Part shown: in pieces, positions 25,023 to 35,855 of the stretch
Position numbering within the stretch: position 1 is the stretch's first letter
Layout of the letters: each line of letters starts with the position of its first letter
Assembly (NCBI GenBank): GCA_027422505.1
Contig: JAPQWV010001415.1
Coordinates: 1 to 64,000, forward strand
DNA from: Craterostigma plantagineum
Lineage: Eukaryota > Streptophyta > Magnoliopsida > Lamiales > Linderniaceae
Length of the DNA stretch: 64,000 nucleotides
Reading direction: 5' to 3'
The notes under the pieces: model-generated
Database searches by the model: none
What the model was told of the DNA's origin: nothing
The model's input: only the letters and a program-made list of their open reading frames with translations
Made by a program: the position numbers and the translations under genes

Positions 25023-26698
25023 GTGGATGGTTCTTCCTGTCAGTTTGGAAATGGCGTCGGGCTGGTAATCGTTTCATCCTGGGGCGAAGAGACTAGCTTA
25101 GGGGTAAGGTTGGACTTTCGAGCCTCTAACAACGAAGTCGAGTATGAAGCTCTCTTGCTCGGGATGAGGACAGCGATAAGGATGGGGTTGACCCGAGTAA
25201 CTTTGTATTCTGATTCACAGTTGGTAGTTCAACAAACCGAGGTGAACTTCGCTATCAAGGAGGACAGGCTGGCAGAATACGCGAAATCTTTTGAAAAGCT
25301 AAAGGAAAAATTCGAAGAAGTTAAGTTGGAGCTCATCAACAGGAAAGAGAACGAAAAGGCGGACAGAATCGCCAAGTGGGCCAGTGCGTTGAGTATGCCT
25401 GAAGGAGGGATTAAAGTAGAAAGAGCACCTCAGATCCATCAGATCGAGGAAGTAAGGGAGCCGAAACCCGAAGATTGGCGGCGTGACATTTATCGTTATC
25501 TAGAGAAACAGATCCTTCCAGAGGATAAAATCCAGGCTCGAATAACACAGAAGAGGTCCAGCCGCTTCACCATCATCGATGGGATTCTGTTTAAAAGATC
25601 CTACTCGGGCCCCCTGTTGAGGTGCTTATCGAAGGAGGAAGCCGAAGAAGTCTTGGTCGACATACATGAGGGTAGCTGTGGAAGTCACATTGGGGGAAGA
25701 GCCTTGGCATGCAAGGCGATGTTGGCCGGTTTCTTCTGGCCTACCATGAGGGCAGACTCGATTAAGGTGGTGCGAAGTTGCCTCCGATGTCAGAAGCATG
25801 CGAACTTACAAAGGGCACCGGCGGAAATGATGAAGGCGGTCGTGTCGGCCTGTCCGTTCGACCAATGGGGATTAGACATCGTCGGGCCATTCGAAGGCAA
25901 TGCCTCCCAAAAGAGGTTCCTCCTAGTCGCGATCGACTATTTTTCCAAATGGGTGGAGGCCGAAGCCCTGCCACGGATCACTGAAGCTGCTGTAATTGCA
26001 TTCCTCTGGAAAAGTATCCTATGCAGGTTTGGGATCCCGAGAAGGCTAATAAGCGATAACGGGAGACAATTCAGTGGCGCAAGTTGAAAGAACGGTGCCA
26101 GGGATACGGAATCGAGCAAGCATTCACTTCTGTAGCTTATCCCCAGAGCAATGGTCAAGTCGAGGTGACAAATCGAACGATTGTACAAGCACTAAAAGTC
26201 CGGCTGGATGGGCTGAAGGGAGCTTGGTTCAACGAGTTGCCGAGCGTACTCTGGTCCTACAGGACCACGCCTCGAGCTGGGACGAAGGAAACCCCGTTCA
26301 GCTTGGTATACGGAAGCGAAGCAGTGTTACCCGTGGAAATAGGCCAAGAAAGTGCTCGAGTGATAGGATATTCGGAAGAGAATGACCAGCTCCGGGCCGA
26401 TGAGTTGGACCTGATCGAGGAAGGGAGGCAGAAGGCCGCGCTTAGGATGGCAGCCTATCAGAGAAAGATTACCCGAGCCTACAATCGGAAGGTATGCCTG
26501 AGAAGGTTTGAAGAAGGAGAGCTCGTCATGAAGGAAATACAACACAAAGGGGAGCGAGGGAAGCTAGATCCCAAGTATGAAGGACCGTATAAGGTGGTCA
26601 AGAAGGCGGGGGAAGCCGCCTATTATCTAGAAGACTTGGATGGAAAGAAGTTGGAGAGACCACACAACGCTCGGCATTTGAAGAAGTATTACCCGTGA
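25023..26698 (+). CDS. Second (archaeal-type) RNase H and integrase of pol, frameshifted
   Basis: Begins with the additional RNase H that defines Tat-lineage elements: DGSS near 25026, [31 protein letters not shown] and [12 protein letters not shown]. The integrase follows with an HHCC zinc-binding region ([12 protein letters not shown] ... SCLRCQKH, 25670-25800) and the DDE core: Asp in WGLDIVGPF near 25873, Asp in ISDNGRQF near 26057, Glu in [10 protein letters not shown] near 26162. The frame changes near 26075 between the second Asp and the Glu. The C-terminus ([20 protein letters not shown], ending HLKKYYP) is typical and stops at 26698. This region is out of frame with the first RNase H near 25020-25060. 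Confidence 0.92.
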
Positions 26699-26859
26699 GA
26701 CGTTCTCGGGATCGCACCTCATTTATCTGTCATATTTATGCTTTGTTTATTTTCTTAGTTAGGAAAATCTACGTATTACAAGTTGTCTATCTATTTCCGA
26801 ACACTCGCATGTTTTGAATGAAGTTAATTGTGTCCGAAAGAACGTGGGGTACGACAAGA

Positions 26860-27680
26860 AGAAAAGTCCTCGGACGAGGCCCGATCACTTGTGAGGGTGA
26901 AGAAAATCTCCAAACGGAAGTGACGAGAAGTCCTCGGATGAGGCCCGATCACCCGTGAGGGTGAAGAAAATCTCCAAAAGAAAATGAAGAAAAGTCCTCG
27001 GATGAGGCCTGATCACCCGTGAGGGTGGAGAAAATCTCCAAACGAAAGTGAAGAAAAGTCCTCGGATGAGGCCCGATCACCCGTGAGGGTGAAGAAAATC
27101 TCCAAACGAAAAGGAAGAAAAGTCCTCGAATGAGGCCCGATCGCCCGTGAGGGTGAAGAAAATCTCCAAACGAAAGTGAAGAAAAGTCCTCGAATGAGGC
27201 CGATCACCCGTGAGGGTGGAGAAATTCTCCAAACGAAAGTGAAGAAAAGTCCTCGGATGAGGCCTGATCACCCGTGAGGGTGAAGAAAATCCCCAAACGA
27301 AAATGAAGAAAAGTCCTCGGACGAGGCCCGATCACCCGTGAGGGTGAAGAAATCTCCAAACGAAAATGAAGAGAAGTCCTCGGATGAGGCCCGATCACCC
27401 GTGAGGGTGAAGAAAATCTCCAAACGAAAATGAAGAAAAGTCCTCGGACGAGGCCCGATCACCCGTGAGGGTGAAGAAAATCTCCAAACGAAAATGAAGA
27501 AAAGTCCTCGAATGAGGCCCGATCACCCGTGAGGGTGAAGAAAATCTCCAAACGAAAACGAAGAAAAGTCCACGGACGAGGCCCGATCACCCGTAAGGGT
27601 GAAGAAAATCTCCAAACGAAAATGAAGAAAAGTCCTCGGACGAGGCCCGATCACCTGTAAGGGTGAAGAAAATCGCCGGA
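26860..27680. repeat. Minisatellite, 62-64 bp unit, about 13 copies
   Basis: Units contain AAGTCCTCGGATGAGGCCCG, ATCACCCGTGAGGGTGAAG and AAAATCTCCAAACGAAAATG. Copies start about every 62-64 bases from 26870 to 27630 with a few substitutions each. It lies just after integrase in the element's 3' non-coding region. Open frames across it on the minus strand only reflect the absence of stops in the unit. Confidence 0.93.
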
Positions 27681-27862
27681 AAGAGCACGATTGTTGGTCA
27701 ATGCTAAAACAATGGAGGATGCATGAAAAAGCAAGACTGATACTTAAGAATACGGATGCAAATACACAAAAGAGCAAAGTCTGCGAAAAACTAGAAGTCC
27801 CGTGATTTATAGAGCTGAATAATAAAACGACAGTGTAGCGAAAAATAGCATACGGAAAATAT

Positions 27863-28638
27863 CTATCGCCTCATCTCCCGAGCATAGGGCGTCCCCAGAT
27901 ATCGGATCCCCGAGGAAGTAAAGGCCTCTTCATCTTGAGGAATCTTCGTGCGTCTTAGCGCCGAAGTCCTGCCCGAATATGGGGATACAATACGCCTCAT
28001 CCGATTAGGGGATCGAGCCCGATTATTTCTCCCTCGGAGCCTTGAACGAGTGTCTTGGTCCTCAGCAGGGGAATCGGCCAACAACTCCTTTAGTTCAGCG
28101 ATTTGGCGATCCTTCTCGCCCAAGAAGGTAGTCAGTCGGGTACAAGCATCCTCATAGTACTGAAGCAAGGCGCGTTGTTGGGTATAACGCCGAAGTCCCT
28201 CGCAGGAGAGTGAGTAGGGCTAACGAAGAAAGTTAGGAAAGAATAAAGAAAGAAGGAGAATAAAAGGCGAAGGCCAGTATGACTGACCCGACTCTCGCTT
28301 AAAGCCCACCAATCCCAGAAGCTGGAATCGGAAAATCTCGCCAGACATCGCTTTTCATCGGGCTCCAGAAAATTTTCCATGAACTGGCGGGAGGAAGCAC
28401 CATCAGCCTCCAGAAGGAAACGAGGGGTCCGGCGAAGTCCTCCCAAGGAGAGTGCCTCTCGAGAAGTGCGGGCCGCGACGACTTGGCCTTCCCTGTGCGG
28501 AAAATCCGCATTCATGTTTAAAGCAAAACCTGTTGCCTCCTCCCATAAATCCCAGAGAGGGCGCGAGGAGGGATCTAAATGGGGGTTTCTCCTAAGATGA
28601 GAGTGCGCTATTCTGGGATCCATCAACAAGCTGGGCAA
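27863..28638 (-). CDS. Antisense spliced gene B inside the Gypsy element
   Basis: Minus-strand gene, opposite to gag-pol. Exon 1 is 28638-28288 (contains RIAHSHLRRNPHLDPSSRPL, FSDSSFWDWWALSESR), then a 90-base GT-AG intron. Exon 2 is 28198-27863 (GLRRYTQQRALLQYYEDAC, EKDRQIAELKELLADSP, then an Arg/Ser-rich tail ending YAREMRR). The spliced frame is continuous. Exon 2 has a short coiled-coil segment. I do not recognise the family. It might also be a 3' part of the same antisense transcription unit as gene A (29472-31490), since both point the same way, 834 bp apart. Confidence 0.6.
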
Positions 28639-29471
28639 AGAAGATAAAAACTCAGGAGATAAGATAAAACGAGTATGTTATGAGCTAAGAAGAAAAAAGG
28701 GAGTAAAACCCTAAGTTGGATAGACGAAATAACCTGAAGGAAATAAACTCAGTGAAGTTTGAGGAGAGAGTAGGGCTGATTGGACAAGTACCGATTTTAT
28801 AAGAGGTCAGGCCCGCAAAGGTCGGACTGTTACAAAGATCGGATCTTGAGGGGAATTCGAAATTTAAAGGGAGGAATACGAGGTCCGTGGATAAAAGGAC
28901 CGTTGGGCAACGTTCATGCCCGAACAGAGAGGAGGAAGGGAGTTCTCGAGAATCATTTGCGAGAGGCACAGCCCGACGACTATAGAGGGCGCTCGGCAGA
29001 ACGGCGCGACGAAAGAAGTTCTCGAGTACAGTGAGATCATGCCTTCTAATTTTAGAGAGTTTATAAACGAGGAAGAATTATAAGCGCGCGAGGAAGAGAC
29101 ATTTGTCGACAGGGCGCAGGAATAACAAGAGCAAGCATGATATGCCGAGTGAAAATACACGAATACACTAATATAATACGGTCTGAAATAAAAAGACACA
29201 TTAGAGTCCGGAAAAAGAAAAGACAATGAAGGAAAGACAGCCTATTTTTCAAACAGGATAGAAATCTTTAGGATGGAGCGGCCGATCCGGGCTGATGGGA
29301 CTCCATCGTCATCTCCTCTACCCCGGTCACTGCGGGCTCGACCGGGGGTGCTCTCTCCTCGTCGGGACGGGGGTTCTCTTCTTCTTCCTGAGTAGGAACC
29401 CTCAAGACTTCGGAGGGCGCATGATCAACTTTCTCTGGCTCGACAAGGGGCTCAGAGGCCTCGGTAGGTCG

Positions 29472-31490
29472 CTAGGGAGCTCGGACGGGGGAGGGGAGAG
29501 CTTCTTCAGTTTCCTCACTTGAGGAGGTGGCCATGATTTCCTCTGGGACGGTGTCCTCGGAACCCCCCTGAGCTATCGACTCAGGTTTATACCCCTCGTG
29601 AGGACACTCGGCGAGGGCCCGATCGGCGTCTAGAAAGTCGAACTTCCACTTGGGGCGCGCCCAGACCTTACGAAGTTGATGGAGGCATCCCCAGAAACCG
29701 TACTTGAAGTACGTGGCGACCTGCCTCCCATAAGCCTCCCGAGGTAGATAATCCCGATCGATGCTCTCATCTAGATCGCGAAAATTCCTCTCCGCCTCCT
29801 CCCGAGCCCCTGTCTTTTTAGAAAGGGCTTTCACCGCCTTTTCCGACTCGGCACGAGCAATTTTCACCTGCTTTTTCAGCTCGTCTTCCCTCAGTTTGGC
29901 CTCCTCCTTGACCTGAGCCAGTTCCTCCTTCAATTTCTTCTCAGAGTTGGTAAGAGCGATGCAGTCTTCGTGCATGAAAAGCATCCTCTCCAAGGCCTCG
30001 GCACCACAAGCAAAACTCTGGCAGGCAAAGGGGAGTAATTAGGATTAAAGGAATGTGACGCAGGCGGAAGAATAAAGAATAGGAAGAAAGTTGATACCTG
30101 ACCCATATGTTGAGCAAAGAGAGGGAAGAACTCTCGAGGGTTCATATTCGAGAGGTGAGATTGGTTGGCCTCGTTCCGGAAACCCCGGAGAAATTCCACG
30201 CAGTGAGCCCCGCGAGGGCGATGGAAGTAGTCGGGTTGCTCGACGGGGTCCGTGGGGGAAGGAGTGCCCTCGATGGCGCCGCGCTTGGCCGGGCGCCAGA
30301 TTTAGTTTTCTTCGCCACGGAGCTGCTCGGGGCGGCATGCGCCTTCCTTTTGGAGCCGATTTGGGGGATCCCGAGGAGGTGGCTGGGGCTTTACCCTTGC
30401 CTTTGTTGAGAGCCCGAGTAACAGAGGCAGGAGGGGGAGCCTGAGGGGAACCTCCCTTCTTCATCTGCTCTTGTATTTTGAGCAGGTCGGCGAGGTCCAT
30501 GCGTGAATCTATCGGGAAGAGATCAAGTTAGAGATAAAGTTGAGGAAGAGAAGTAGAAAGCTGATATGATATACCTAAATTATCTACTTTTAGCCCTTTG
30601 GAACAATAACCAAAATGGCAGAGTAAATCATCCTTTACAATCTCAGGAGCGCTGAAGCTTCGACCCCCGAGGACTTCCATGAACCTCTCAACCTCTGAAT
30701 CGGGAGCAAGAGGAAGAGGAGTGGAGACAGATATGGCCTTGGGCCATTTATCAGTGGTGTCGTTCTCGGGACTTCCCTCGGGAGAACGGACGTAGAAGAA
30801 TTTCTTCATCCATCCCTTGTGAGAGGAAGGATTCCCGAGAAGAAATTCTGTAGGAGCGGTGGAAGAGAAGAAGAATTTGCCGGTTTCCTTCTGGTTTATT
30901 TTCAGGAAGGAGAGAAGAAGGGAGAGAGAGAAGGGGAGGTGGAAATATTCAATAAGAATCGCCATAGAAAGGAGAAGACTGTAAGAATTGGGAGTCAATT
31001 GACTCGGGGATATTTGGTAATGGTTGCAAAGTTCGGCTATGAAAGGGGCAAGAGGAAGGCGGAGGCCCATGTCCAGCTGATCCAAAAAGAAGGTATGAAA
31101 TCCTTCGGGAGGGCCGCTGACCACGTCCCGAGGCCCAGGAATCCTGACTTCGAATTCATGACTCAGCCCGGCACGATCGATAATCAGAGGGATGTGAGAT
31201 GCCCGAAGAGAAGAAATGTTCACTTCATGCCAGGGGAGCTTGATCTCCTCGCGAAATTCTTCCATTTGTGAGGTCCAGTCGGCTAAAGCTCGGAGAAAGA
31301 CTTTCTCGCTCGGGTACCCTACAATCTGGGGGGGGCGAAAAATATCGAGGTCAGGGAATTTACTCAGGACCTCCATGGCATTGAGAAAGGAAGCGAAAAG
31401 TGATGAAGAAGAAGACGGGGATTCTGGGTAGCTTAGTGTCGAAAATGAAATCGAATGGACTGAGGAAGACGAAGTCGCGGGGCTGCTCAT
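29472..31490 (-). CDS. Antisense spliced gene A inside the Gypsy element (putative gypsy-type transposon domain plus coiled coil)
   Basis: Minus-strand gene with three exons: 31490-30575, 30508-30098 and 30017-29472, all GT-AG. Exon A begins MSSPATSSSSVHS and contains ALADWTSQMEEFREEI, HIPLIIDRAGLSHEFEVRIP and LRLPLAPFIAELCNHYQISP, which resembles the 'putative gypsy type transposon' domain (PF04195) often found antisense in Tat-type elements. Exon B is Pro/Lys-rich (KGKGKAPATSSGSPKSAP) and ends REFFPLFAQHMGQ; it has an internal frame change around 30200-30280. Exon C is a strong coiled coil (KLKEELAQVKEEAKLREDEL, KAVKALSKKTGAREEAE) with an acidic end and stop at 29472. Role unknown. Additional open frames of this kind are described in Tat/Ogre-like elements. 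Confidence 0.75.
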
Positions 31491-32100
31491 GACGAAAAGG
31501 GATGAAATCCTAAAATAGCTAATGGAGTAAATACAGAGACACATGAAAGGGAAAAAGAAAGGAAGACGGAGTAAAACTGGAAACAGCACCTATGGCTACA
31601 ATCATGTGACTCACAGGCGAAAATCAAGGCAGAGACAAACGAAATCAACGAGAGAGAAGAAGAGAGAGGAGTAACTTACCAGTGGTGATGGCAGAGAAGA
31701 CGAATCGTAGGGAGGGAAATGTCGATTTGAGGAAGAAACTGACGCGCCGACGGTTTTTGAGAGGGAAGATATGGAAAAATGGGGGAGGCGAAGATCGAAA
31801 ACCCTAAGGGAAGGGGAAAGGGCACGGAAAATAAGAAAAAGAAAGAAGCGACGTCAAGCCGTTGGATGAGAGCCACGTGGCGAAAGTGATCTGATCGTGA
31901 TATGATGGGGCGGCAATTTTCCCGCCCAAAGGGAATCGCGACGTGGCTTGAGGAGGTAAGGTTTAAAGAGGAAGGGTGGTAGGATGCCCGAGTACTAAGG
32001 CACCCGAGAAGGTTCATCGAGAGGGGTCGGAAGGCTCCGTGACCAATTATTTTACCGATAGCTGACGTCCAAATACTCGTTACACTCTTTTTGGACTATT

Positions 32101-32115
32101 TTAGGGGGGGACTAT
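32101..32115 (+). other. Polypurine tract of Gypsy element
   Basis: TTAGGGGGGGACTAT directly before the 3' LTR start at 32116; the purine run GGGGGGGA is the expected plus-strand primer site. Confidence 0.6.
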
Positions 32116-33107
32116 TGTTACCCTCGGGATTTCTAGCTAACGGTAAAATAGCGTTAACGATAAAATAACCCGCGAGTATTAAGGCGCGAAGAGACACCTC
32201 GAGTGGGTGGGGAACGGCTCGAGACGGAAAACAGCCTGCTTGAGGCAGTCGAGTCCGAAGGAGGACTAAGAAGAAGGAATAGGAAGTCGGATCGGGACGA
32301 AGTGCCCAAGAAGATCAGGAAGAAGAAAGCGCTCGAAGATTAGTTGCCCGAGAAGGGAAGGGCCGAGGAACTGAGGCCAGATCGGGTTGGCGAGACCTCG
32401 TGAGTGAGTCAAGAGCTCGAGCAGGAGGAATAGCCCGAGTGGATGATGCCGCCTGATGGAGACGAGGTCGTGAAGAAAATTGGAAGGAAGAGGAGGAGAT
32501 GAGAACGTGGGATCGTGGGAAAAGCCACGTTCCCTCCGTGAGGTCCGCGAGAAACACGGGCCAGGGTGAAAGACTAGGTCAAAGCAAGATGAAGTGAGGT
32601 TAGTATAAATAGTGACAGTTAATCCATTTTCCAGGTACGCTTTCAAAAGACCAAAAACTGATTCACAAGCTAAAACACCTATTTTTCACCCATTTTCTGA
32701 CTTAAGCATCGGAGGGGATACACCGGCACCAACCCCGGCCCCCTTCTGACGTGTTTTTGAGTTTGTGAGTGTTAGGCTCGACGGAGGTAGTCGACGGAGA
32801 GCAAGGGATTCGCGCCAGGGAGATTAAGTGGTAGAGTGATTGAAGGAAGCACTATCTCATAGCAGAAAGTCCCGCCGGTTTTATCCAATTACATGCTCTT
32901 ATCTATTTTCTTTTACGCTTTAACGCCGACGAATAATACCTGACTTGAGCGTCGGAGGGGCGTCGCCGAAACGGCGCCCTTTAGCTCGTCTTTTTTCGTG
33001 ATATTTCAGGGATCCGTCGAAGACGAAGACGGCGGGCTCGAAACGACGACGGACCGATAGCTTCCAGCGCACTATTGATGCTAGGGTCGATTTTTCGGTC
33101 CGCATCA
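32116..33107 (+). repeat. 3' LTR of Gypsy element (992 bp, longer and different 3' end)
   Basis: Its first about 708 bp match the 5' LTR. From about 32824 to 33107 it carries 283 bp not present in the 5' LTR, with a second TGACTTGAGCGTCGGAGGGG block (compare TGACTTAAGCATCGGAGGGG in the shared part, 32699-32718), and ends GGTCCGCATCA, close to the GGTCCACATCA that ends the 5' LTR. Followed directly by the GCTTT target duplication. TATA box at 32604-32611. Confidence 0.85.
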
Positions 33108-33558
33108 GCTTTGAAAGAGAGAAATCAAGAGTGAAGTCAAGAGACATAACTGTTCATAGTTTATGTTCTTTATTCCAACGGACTGTAAAAAGCTGTTGAA
33201 GTAGGTGGATTGTTGTGTACGACTGCCTAGGTGATTCACTAGATTAAGCTGTGTTCAGCTGGGTAGGTTGTACTATAACTTGTATAACTGAAGATCTAGT
33301 GAACCTTCCTATTGAGGAAGAAGGGGAGACGTAGGAGATTTTAACTCCGAACTTCCAGAAACAACTCGGTCTCACACACACACACACACACACGTATCTC
33401 ATTACACATCGGTTTCAATCGTTCAGTATCTTCTTCCGCACTAAATACTGACCGGTCACTGATTGAATAAAAGTCACCGCATAAATCAGTTAAATAACCG
33501 AAAAGAGTTGAGCGTTTATTCACCCCCTCTAAACGCGTTAACCGATCCTAACACTTTC

Positions 33559-33787
33559 GTTGGGTTTATTTTTCACATATCCACGCACAACATCACCGTG
33601 CGTAATCCCTAAACTCCAATTAATTTCTGTATACATCCCAATAATAAGTATTTTTCTATATTGTGGGTAACAAATTTCCATATTAAAATATTGGAACAAA
33701 GTACCATACTATTTAGGCCCATATTTTAAGCCCATTAAACGCCCATCACACTCAAGTTCCAATAATTACGAAATAGTACAATTGAAA
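33559..33787. other. Short intergenic between Copia LTR and psbY
   Basis: About 230 bases, expected to hold the 3' UTR of the minus-strand psbY gene. Nothing else recognised. Confidence 0.4.
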
Positions 33788-34369
33788 TCACTGCGATCTC
33801 ATCCTATTAATCTGATTCAAGGCGGGCTGCAAATGTTGTACAGAACCCAAACGATCGCGGCGCAACGACGAACAGCAGAAGTTGTCCCCTATTGTCGCTC
33901 GCCGCCGCCGCCTCTGCGAGGGAGGCGATCTCAGACGGCATAGACGACGCGGAAGCCTCCTGCGGGCCGAAAAAGCCCGAGCCCACCAATCCGCCGAGCC
34001 CAACGCCGGCGATCACCCCTTTGGTGGTCCTCATCCTATTGATCTGATTGAGGGCCGGCTGAAGGATGTTGTAGGCTACCCATAGAACGGCGGGGACGAT
34101 AGGGAGCAAAAGGGCAAGCCCACGGCTGTCCCCTTCGGCTATCACGGCGAGCTGCTGGGCGGCGAAGGCCGGCTCAGCGGCTGAGAGGGCGGAGAATACG
34201 GCTCGCCCACGGCCATACCTGCTAGTGGGGCGGCGGCGAGGGATTTGGGCGAGTCTTGGAAGGTGATGAGAGGGATTTGCTTTGTGGGCCTTGTTGAGTT
34301 TTTGTTGGTTAGGCATTTTGGGTTGAGTTTGAGCGTGGCTATGGTTGTTGCCATTGTTGTCGATGCCAT
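33788..34369 (-). CDS. PSBY: Photosystem II core complex protein PsbY, chloroplastic, frameshifted
   Basis: Single-exon minus-strand gene with start at 34369 and stop at 33788-33790. In plants the nuclear PsbY precursor is cut into two small one-helix thylakoid proteins. Both repeats are visible: GDSRGLALLLPIVPAVLWVA then YNILQPALNQINRM, and SDNRGQLLLFVVAP followed, in other frames, by a second PALNQINRMRSQ at the end. The N-terminus (MASTTMATTIATLKLNPKC) is a Ser/Thr-rich transit peptide, and a second targeting-like hydrophobic stretch (KGVIAGVGLGGLVGSGFFG) lies between the repeats. Three frame changes are required: near 34205 (before SALSAAEPAFAAQQLA), near 33865, and near 33832. Residues around each break remain family-like, so an indel error is more likely than real loss of a photosystem gene. 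Confidence 0.93.
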
Positions 34370-35264
34370 TTTTTTTGCTTTGCTTCTTCGTCTGTAGTTT
34401 TTTTTGCACTAACAATGGAATGTAATAACGTTCACTCGTTGAGTGTAATATTTTCTGGAATTTTCTTGTTTTCTTATCCTTGAAGGTGAGATTTTGGTGA
34501 GATATAGACCTCATGTTAAGTGCCCCACCTTGGATTTTCTTATCCTATGTTTTGCTCAAATCGAATCTTTGTTAGTTCTTCATGGTTAATAATGCTACTC
34601 TAACTTTAATGGGCTTTAAGGATATACTAAAATGGGCTTATATTGGGCCGGAGTTGGCGTGTACGTGTTGAAGTTGACATTGAATTTATTAATGTGCATT
34701 GCTAATGTCTTTGGCTTATTTTTTAAAAAGATAAATAAATAACCAAATAAAAACGTAGGGTAGTTGCATAGCTTGTCGTGTACAGGAGTCAGGAGATAAC
34801 GAATAAAATTGCATATTTTTTTTAAAAGAATTTAATTATTTGGGAGAAGTTTTATTTTTAATTTACCATTGGATATAATTTCGTGTCGTCAAAGGCAAGA
34901 TTATGCCAGCTCAGCTTTTCGTACGTTTTATCCCAAGGAATACTGACGTTATAGGGAGTTTTAATTGTTACTTTTTAGGAAAAAAAAATTTAAGGGGCAA
35001 TTTTCGTTGAGATCCAATTTTAAGGACCCGATTTGTTCAGTAACACTTCATTATTCTTAAATAACACAAAACGATCATCCGATAACGTTTCATATACACT
35101 TTATAACAGTTGAGTAATTTAGGTCCTTATCTCTAAAACTTGAGTTCTTTAAACTAAAATTTTTCTGACAAGGCCTGAACCCTATTTTAAAACATTTTTA
35201 TTTGTAATATACCCAAAATTTAATGAGTTTGTGGATAACGGTTAAATATGCTCAAACAAAATTA
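34370..35264 (-). promoter_or_regulatory. Upstream region of psbY and intergenic AT-rich sequence
   Basis: About 900 bases; the part near 34370-34520 should be promoter and leader of psbY. No TATA box or light-regulatory element is assigned with confidence, and no gene is seen in the remainder. Confidence 0.35.
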
Positions 35265-35378
35265 TACTCCCTCTGTCCCAATTCTTTTTGTACATTTGGG
35301 ATTTGACACGCAAATTAAGAAATAGAATATTTTAATAATATAGTACAATTAAAAGGTAAAAAAATGTATATTTTTGAC

Positions 35379-35756
35379 GTGTAATCTACACATAAATACC
35401 TACTTGAATAAAAACTTACAAATCAGTACCTATGTCAGAAATTTTTACAGATATGTACTCGACTTACTGTTTGTACTAGTTTATGTGTAAAGACCGTAAC
35501 TTGCTATGTGTGCATAGCGTACCATGTCAAGCCTTTATACGGTACCCTATACGGTTTCTATATGGTACCTAAATGTGCTAACCATTTTCTAAACGTATTA
35601 CGTACCACAATATGTTGCTATAGGGTACCTAAATGTGCTAATACGGCGTACATGCGGCGGGAAAAAATTTATTTGTTAGGTACCTATATATAAAAAATGC
35701 TGACAAGGTACTAAATTACAAGTTTTTTTGCAGAGGGGGTATTTATGTGTGACCCC
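35379..35756. mobile_element. MULE MITE, GTAC-rich, 378 bp, nested in the Stowaway MITE
   Basis: Terminal inverted repeats: left GTGTAATCTACACATAAATA, right (reverse complement) GGGGTCACACATAAATACCC, continuing into AGTACCTnTGTCAG on both sides. Flanks: TATTTTTGAC before 35379 and TATTTTGAC at 35757-35765, a 9-bp duplication if one T is discounted. Interior rich in GGTACC/GTAC words as in 15997-16415, which it resembles in ends and content. Confidence 0.7.
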
Positions 35757-35855
35757 TATTTTGACACGTCTTTTAAAAATGTTTAATATTAATATATGAT
35801 TGTTTGTGATAGTTTTTTGCTAAAAAAGGAAATGTACAAAAGATAGTGGGACGCC

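Larger units (their letters stand above)
20532..33107 (+). mobile_element. Ty3/Gypsy retrotransposon, Tat lineage, 12.6 kb
   Basis: LTRs at 20532-21305 and 32116-33107; 5-bp target duplication GCTTT at 20527-20531 and 33108-33112. The internal order is primer-binding-type site, gag, protease, reverse transcriptase, RNase H, a second (archaeal-type) RNase H, integrase, a 64-bp minisatellite, two antisense spliced genes, and a polypurine tract. The additional RNase H after the first and the long 3' region with antisense genes place it in the Tat group. The coding region needs about seven frame changes, so as sequenced it is not autonomous, but the shared part of the two LTRs differs by only about 10 substitutions in roughly 710 bp, implying a fairly recent insertion. 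Confidence 0.93.
19987..33553. mobile_element. Copia-type solo LTR split by the Gypsy insertion
   Basis: The two pieces 19987-20531 and 33113-33553 together make one LTR of about 986 bp. It starts TGCTAG and ends CCTAACA, and is bounded by the 5-bp direct repeat CTTTC at 19982-19986 and 33554-33558. It contains a TATA box (20453-20460) in the left part. The right end has the ATTCACCCCCTCTAAACG-type sequence common at the 3' end of plant Copia LTRs, and an (AC)n run lies at about 33372-33393. No internal domain or second LTR is seen, so this is read as a solo LTR. Confidence 0.65.

Noticed and set aside
26860..27777. Regular 64-bp repeats considered as a CRISPR array; minus-strand open frames across them considered as a repeat protein
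   Set aside because: Units are contiguous without unique spacers, in a plant retrotransposon. The frames exist only because the unit has no stop in that frame and they lack independent support.
30091..30444. Plus-strand frames in the Gypsy 3' region
   Set aside because: Shadows of the minus-strand antisense exon B; no recognisable protein features on the plus strand.
33788..34369. Calling psbY a pseudogene because of three frame breaks
   Set aside because: Both PsbY repeats and the targeting regions remain family-like across the breaks, and other genes in the window show the same single-base pattern. An assembly error is the better explanation.
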